Below, piece after piece: positions 4,652-7,340 of a stretch of 7,340 nucleotides of DNA. The notes below the pieces were generated by a model. The model was not told the DNA's origin. It worked only from the letters and a program-made list of their open reading frames with translations, and ran no database searches. How positions within the stretch are numbered: the first letter of the stretch is position 1; the number at the start of each line of letters is the position of its first letter. The position numbers were made by a program, and so were the translations under genes. The DNA comes from Prevotella sp. UBA3208. GTDB lineage: Bacteria; Bacteroidota; Bacteroidia; Bacteroidales; Bacteroidaceae. The stretch covers positions 1-7,340 of the forward strand of contig DEWO01000164.1 in assembly GCA_002363695.1 (NCBI GenBank), written 5' to 3'.

Positions 4652-6007
4652 ATGCCAAAGATACCCGACGACATCGTTAAGCGCATACAGGACGCGGCCG
4701 ACATCGTGAAAGTGGTGGGCGAGAGCGTCAGGCTCCGCAAGGCGGGCGTGAACTACACCGGCCTTTGCCCCTTCCACGAGGACAGGCACACGGGCAACTT
4801 CATCGTCACGCCCAAGGGGAGCCGCAAGCACGGCAACCAGTACCACTGCTTCGTCTGCGGGGCGCACGGCAACAGCCTGGACTTCCTTCAGAAGCACGAC
4901 GGGCTGTCGTTCCCCGACGCTGTGCGCTACCTCGGACGAATGACGTGCATCGAGGTGGACAACGTGCCCGTGAACTACACACCGCCGCCACCGCCGCCGC
5001 CACCGCCCAAGCTGCCAAGGCTGGAGATACCGAGGGAGTGGGTGAGCGGACTGCTCAGGCGCGGAACTCAGAACAACTTCATCGCGTGGCTCTACACCCT
5101 GCCATGGGGCGACAAAGAGCGGGCACGACTGCCCGAAACGCTGTGGCAATACTGCGTGGCAGGATGGAAGCGCGAATGGGTGATGTTCTGGCAGATTGAC
5201 CACGAGGGCATCGTGCGCAGCGGCAAGATGATGATGTACGACGACCACGGCCACCGCCGCAAGGAGCAGGAGAACCACCCGAAATGGATATACAACCAGC
5301 CGGGCCACTACGACGCGCAAGGGCAGTACATCCCTGGGCCGAAGGACATACTGAAGCCCGAAGCGCACGACACGGACATCAAGCCGCTGTTCGGTGCCCA
5401 CCTGCTCAGACGATACCCCGACGCGACGGTGAACGTGGTGGAGTCGGAAAAGACGGCACTCATCATGGCCAACTACTTCGGCGAGCCGGAGCGGTCGCTG
5501 TGGGTGGCCGTCGGAGGGCTGCGGTTCCTGAAGCTCGACGCCATGCAACCACTGATAGACCAAGGGCGCACGGTGTGGCTGTGGCCCGACCGCGACGGCA
5601 TCAAGGAATGGGAGAACCTGCGGGAGAAACTGGGCAGCGACAAGATACAGATATACACAGCATTCTTCGACCGCTGCTACATCCCCGAAGAGGACGGCCC
5701 CAAGGCTGACGTGGCCGACATCGCCATCCGACTGATGGGCGGTGGAAGGGTGCCGGAACAGAAGAAAGACAAGGGCGACGGGCAGGGCGCGACCGAACAA
5801 AGTGCTACGGCCTCCGACCAAAGCGGCGTGACCCCTGCCCACGAGCCTGTCAGAATCGGCGACATCATCACCGAAGTCTGGAACACCGACGAGCCATTCC
5901 TCGACCCGATAGAGTTGCAAGACCCACGGGTGCGGATGTGGCGGGAGATACTGAGACAACGATACAACTTTAACAAAAGCCGAAAGGCGAAAAACAATAA
6001 TTATTAA
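4652..6007 (+). CDS. DNA primase: CHC2 zinc finger plus Toprim-like domain, 451 aa
   Basis: The N-terminus carries a CHC2-type zinc site with C39-x2-H42 (CPFHED) and C66-x2-C69 (HCFVCGAHG), which recognises single-stranded template. Nine consecutive prolines (111-119) link it to the rest. The Toprim-like catalytic part shows VVESEKTAL (E264) and WPDRDG (D313, D315), the conserved acidic positions for metal binding, preceded by LFGAHLL. The GKMMMYD...WIY stretch around 191-214 resembles Bacteroidota primases of the DUF6371 type, in my recollection. At 451 aa it is shorter than full DnaG and lacks an obvious DnaB-binding C-terminus; residues 365-400 look disordered. It would make primers at the element's origin, with the ATPase upstream. 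Start chosen: A-rich AAAAAACGACCT before ATG. Confidence 0.9.
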   Translation: MPKIPDDIVKRIQDAADIVKVVGESVRLRKAGVNYTGLCPFHEDRHTGNFIVTPKGSRKHGNQYHCFVCGAHGNSLDFLQKHDGLSFPDAVRYLGRMTCIEVDNVPVNYTPPPPPPPPPKLPRLEIPREWVSGLLRRGTQNNFIAWLYTLPWGDKERARLPETLWQYCVAGWKREWVMFWQIDHEGIVRSGKMMMYDDHGHRRKEQENHPKWIYNQPGHYDAQGQYIPGPKDILKPEAHDTDIKPLFGAHLLRRYPDATVNVVESEKTALIMANYFGEPERSLWVAVGGLRFLKLDAMQPLIDQGRTVWLWPDRDGIKEWENLREKLGSDKIQIYTAFFDRCYIPEEDGPKADVADIAIRLMGGGRVPEQKKDKGDGQGATEQSATASDQSGVTPAHEPVRIGDIITEVWNTDEPFLDPIELQDPRVRMWREILRQRYNFNKSRKAKNNNY

Positions 6008-6019
6008 AATCAAGTAATC

Positions 6020-6196
6020 ATGGCAAACGTAATGAATCCAGCCACTAATGTAAAGTACATCAAGTGGCAAGAAGGAATGAGAGTATCGGGCAAGATGACA
6101 ATGCCCGTCAACGAGTATGGCGAATGGCTCGCCCGCAGCGGAAAGCGTCATCACAATGTCTTGAAGCGCAAGCATCTTGCAAAGGCATTCAACTAA
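6020..6196 (+). CDS. Small basic protein, 58 aa, unknown function
   Basis: The ATG at 6020 follows TTAAAATCAAGTAATC, nearly identical to the leader of the gene at 759, which supports translation. The product begins MANVMNPATNVKYIKWQEGM. Its C-terminal third is strongly basic (ARSGKRHHNVLKRKHLAKAF). There is no membrane segment or cysteine. It sits 12 bases after the primase stop, so it is probably co-transcribed. I do not recognise it; nucleic-acid binding is possible from charge alone. The call rests on leader and length. Confidence 0.6.
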   Translation: MANVMNPATNVKYIKWQEGMRVSGKMTMPVNEYGEWLARSGKRHHNVLKRKHLAKAFN

Positions 6197-6210
6197 CATG
6201 GCCGAAAGGC

Positions 6211-6289
6211 AGGGAGCGACACGCCAGCAAATGGAGCGACTGGCAAGTAACAGTAGGAATGAGCGATGGTTCGATTCCATCCGCTCTCT
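6211..6289 (+). tRNA. Degenerate tRNA-like element before the RHH-like gene
   Basis: GATGG-TTCGATT-CCATC (6265-6281) is a perfect five-pair T arm with a standard T loop. GGGAGCG (6212-6218) pairs with CGCTCTC (6282-6288), including one G-U, giving a full acceptor stem about 78 bases apart; A6211 and T6289 could extend it. The D arm is poor (CGC/GCG at best), positions 8-9 read AC rather than T-purine, and the likely anticodon arm ACTG/CAGT has an eight-base loop without U33. No anticodon can be assigned. It is preceded by a GGCC-GAAA-GGC hairpin (6200-6210). It may be a decayed tRNA or a tRNA mimic in the transcript. Only the acceptor and T arm are secure. Confidence 0.45.
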
Positions 6290-6325
6290 CAAAAACGATT
6301 GCAATCACTAAAATATTTATTACTT

Positions 6326-7132
6326 ATGAGCACAAAGCAGAAAGATGACAAACATGTAGTCTATTCCGTGAAGGTCAGCCCCGACCAGGCAGCGGTGCTC
6401 GACAAGATTTGCGAGACCATCGGTGTGAACAGCTACCAGATGTTCCAGATGTTTGCCTACACGATGGCACGGGCGGCAGCACCGCAGCACGAACTGGACC
6501 CGCGCATCCGCAAGGTGATGACCATGATGGAGACCGATGCTTCGTGGGCCAAGGCGTTCAACCTCGCCAACCCCAACGACCTCGACGTGGCGCAGGTGGT
6601 GCTCATCCTTCAGCAAAAGGACAAGCGGGGCTTCGGTGCCGTGATGATTGACAAGCCGTTCATGGGCGAGGCTCGCATGACCGAATGCACCGACGACATA
6701 CTGGAGCGCGTCTGTGAGGTGACCATGCACGGCATCTACCGACGGCTGCGACTGATGGGCGGACAACTCGGATGCAACAACCTGAGCGACGTACTGCTCA
6801 CCATGATCGACGCGCAGAGCATCATCGAACTGGAGGAGGAGAACCGCATACAGATGAACGGCGAAGCCCAGTTCTCCGAGAGTGGCAAGCGCATAGAGTA
6901 CGGTAAACGCACAAAGGCCAAACATCATCGCACTCCTGACGGCGAGGCCATGCGCCAGCAGCGCATCGTGTTCACGGATGAAGACGCAACCACGACTGAC
7001 ATGCCGGACGAAAGACCCTACGGAGAAAAGGCTGACGAGTACATGAAGAACCTCGAAGAGCAAGCCAAGGCAGAAGAAGCTGACGATATGGAGAAGGAAA
7101 TGGGATTCAAACCTTTCGGACAAGAATGGTAG
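6326..7132 (+). CDS. Ribbon-helix-helix-like protein with acidic C-terminus, 268 aa
   Basis: The start at 6326 is taken over an in-frame ATG at 6266, because that one lies in the T arm of the tRNA-like element while 6326 follows AAATATTTATTACTT. Residues about 10-50 (HVVYSVKVSPDQAAVLDKICETIGVNSYQMF and on) fit a beta-strand-helix-helix pattern of ribbon-helix-helix DNA-binding proteins. The middle is mostly helical with LMGGQLGCNNLSDVL. Residues about 185-215 are basic (KRIEYGKRTKAKHHR) and the last 50 strongly acidic with coiled-coil character. I recall proteins of this layout in Bacteroides mobile elements but no named function. It could be a regulator or a DNA-organising protein. Its stop overlaps the next start by seven bases. 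Confidence 0.8.
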   Translation: MSTKQKDDKHVVYSVKVSPDQAAVLDKICETIGVNSYQMFQMFAYTMARAAAPQHELDPRIRKVMTMMETDASWAKAFNLANPNDLDVAQVVLILQQKDKRGFGAVMIDKPFMGEARMTECTDDILERVCEVTMHGIYRRLRLMGGQLGCNNLSDVLLTMIDAQSIIELEEENRIQMNGEAQFSESGKRIEYGKRTKAKHHRTPDGEAMRQQRIVFTDEDATTTDMPDERPYGEKADEYMKNLEEQAKAEEADDMEKEMGFKPFGQEW

Positions 7133-7269
7133 AACTAAAGAGAGACCGCAAGACCCGTCACATGTGGCTGATCACCACAACCGACAGCGAGGGCTTCCAT
7201 CGCCAGCTGCCCATCAGCCACGATGACATGACCGACCTCATACGGCAATGGATGGAGGAAACGATATGA
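7126..7269 (+). CDS. Small protein, 47 aa, unknown function
   Basis: The ATG at 7126 lies inside the end of the RHH-like gene, and the stop TGA at 7267-7269 overlaps the next start (ATGA), so translation is likely coupled on both sides. The product begins MVELKRDRKTRHMWLITTTD and has a polar beta-like half followed by a helix (DDMTDLIRQWMEETI). No known motif is seen. The double overlap, together with its codon composition, favours a real gene. Confidence 0.65.
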   Translation: MVELKRDRKTRHMWLITTTDSEGFHRQLPISHDDMTDLIRQWMEETI

Positions 7270-7340
7270 GCAGAGACAAGAAGCCGACATCATGGCGATG
7301 CCGTAACCCGAAGCAGCAGAAGGACAAGGCGGAGATATAC
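7266..7340 (+). CDS. Start of a further ORF, cut by the window end
   Basis: The ATG overlaps the previous stop (ATGA). The 25 visible residues begin MSRDKKPTSWRCRNPKQQKD and are strongly basic. The reading frame stays open to the end of the window. Too little is present for a family call; the overlap pattern suggests the same operon continues. Confidence 0.55.
   Translation, partial: MSRDKKPTSWRCRNPKQQKDKAEIY

Noticed and set aside
4625..6304. Minus-strand open frame of 559 codons.
   Set aside because: It is the shadow of the primase gene in GC-rich DNA; its translation is rich in His, Val and Leu without motifs, while the opposite strand encodes clear zinc and Toprim motifs.
6320..7123. 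Minus-strand open frame of 267 codons opposite the RHH-like gene.
   Set aside because: The + strand frame has a sensible start, a domain-like pattern and overlaps with its neighbours; this one looks like a codon-bias shadow.

Overview
The window looks like part of a Bacteroidota (Bacteroidales, Prevotella- or Bacteroides-like) mobile replicon, most likely a phage or prophage. The reasons are as follows. Start codons sit behind A/T-rich leaders without a Shine-Dalgarno sequence. Several protein types are ones I associate with this phylum (a DUF3127-like single-strand-binding protein, a CHC2/Toprim primase with a Bacteroidota-style Toprim region, a RepA/RecA-type ATPase). Every supportable gene is on the + strand and tightly packed. 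No capsid, terminase or integrase gene is visible, so phage versus plasmid or integrative element stays open.

Layout. 1-537: the 3' end of a tRNA, about 400 nt of hairpin-rich non-coding sequence ending in an intrinsic terminator, and a tRNA-like gene whose anticodon arm is abnormal. 597-1337: a 41-residue membrane protein and a 192-residue protein with a RAMP-like C-terminal glycine motif. 1339-1886: a strictly organised non-coding array. It has 94 pentanucleotides, 82 of them with AG at positions 3-4, in seven blocks separated by an 11-nt punctuation sequence close to TATATCCAAAC. 1890-4395: a small basic protein, an SSB-like protein, a leader of hairpins, a six-cysteine mini-protein, a basic coiled-coil protein and a RecA-fold ATPase/helicase. 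4396-4651: a non-coding gap with hairpins, a GC-rich block and three palindromes spaced exactly 22 bp, a candidate origin or operator. 4652-6007: primase. 6020-6196: a 58-residue ORF. 6211-6289: a second degenerate tRNA-like element. 6326-7340: a ribbon-helix-helix-like protein followed by two small overlapping ORFs, the last cut by the window edge.

How the genes fit together. The SSB-like protein, ATPase and primase form a compact DNA-replication module, with the palindrome cluster between the last two. Small accessory proteins fill the gaps, and 4-7 nt overlaps imply translational coupling in two places. The most unusual item is the pentad array, followed by the tRNA-like elements and the structured RNA region. 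All functional calls come from reading motifs by eye; no database search was possible.
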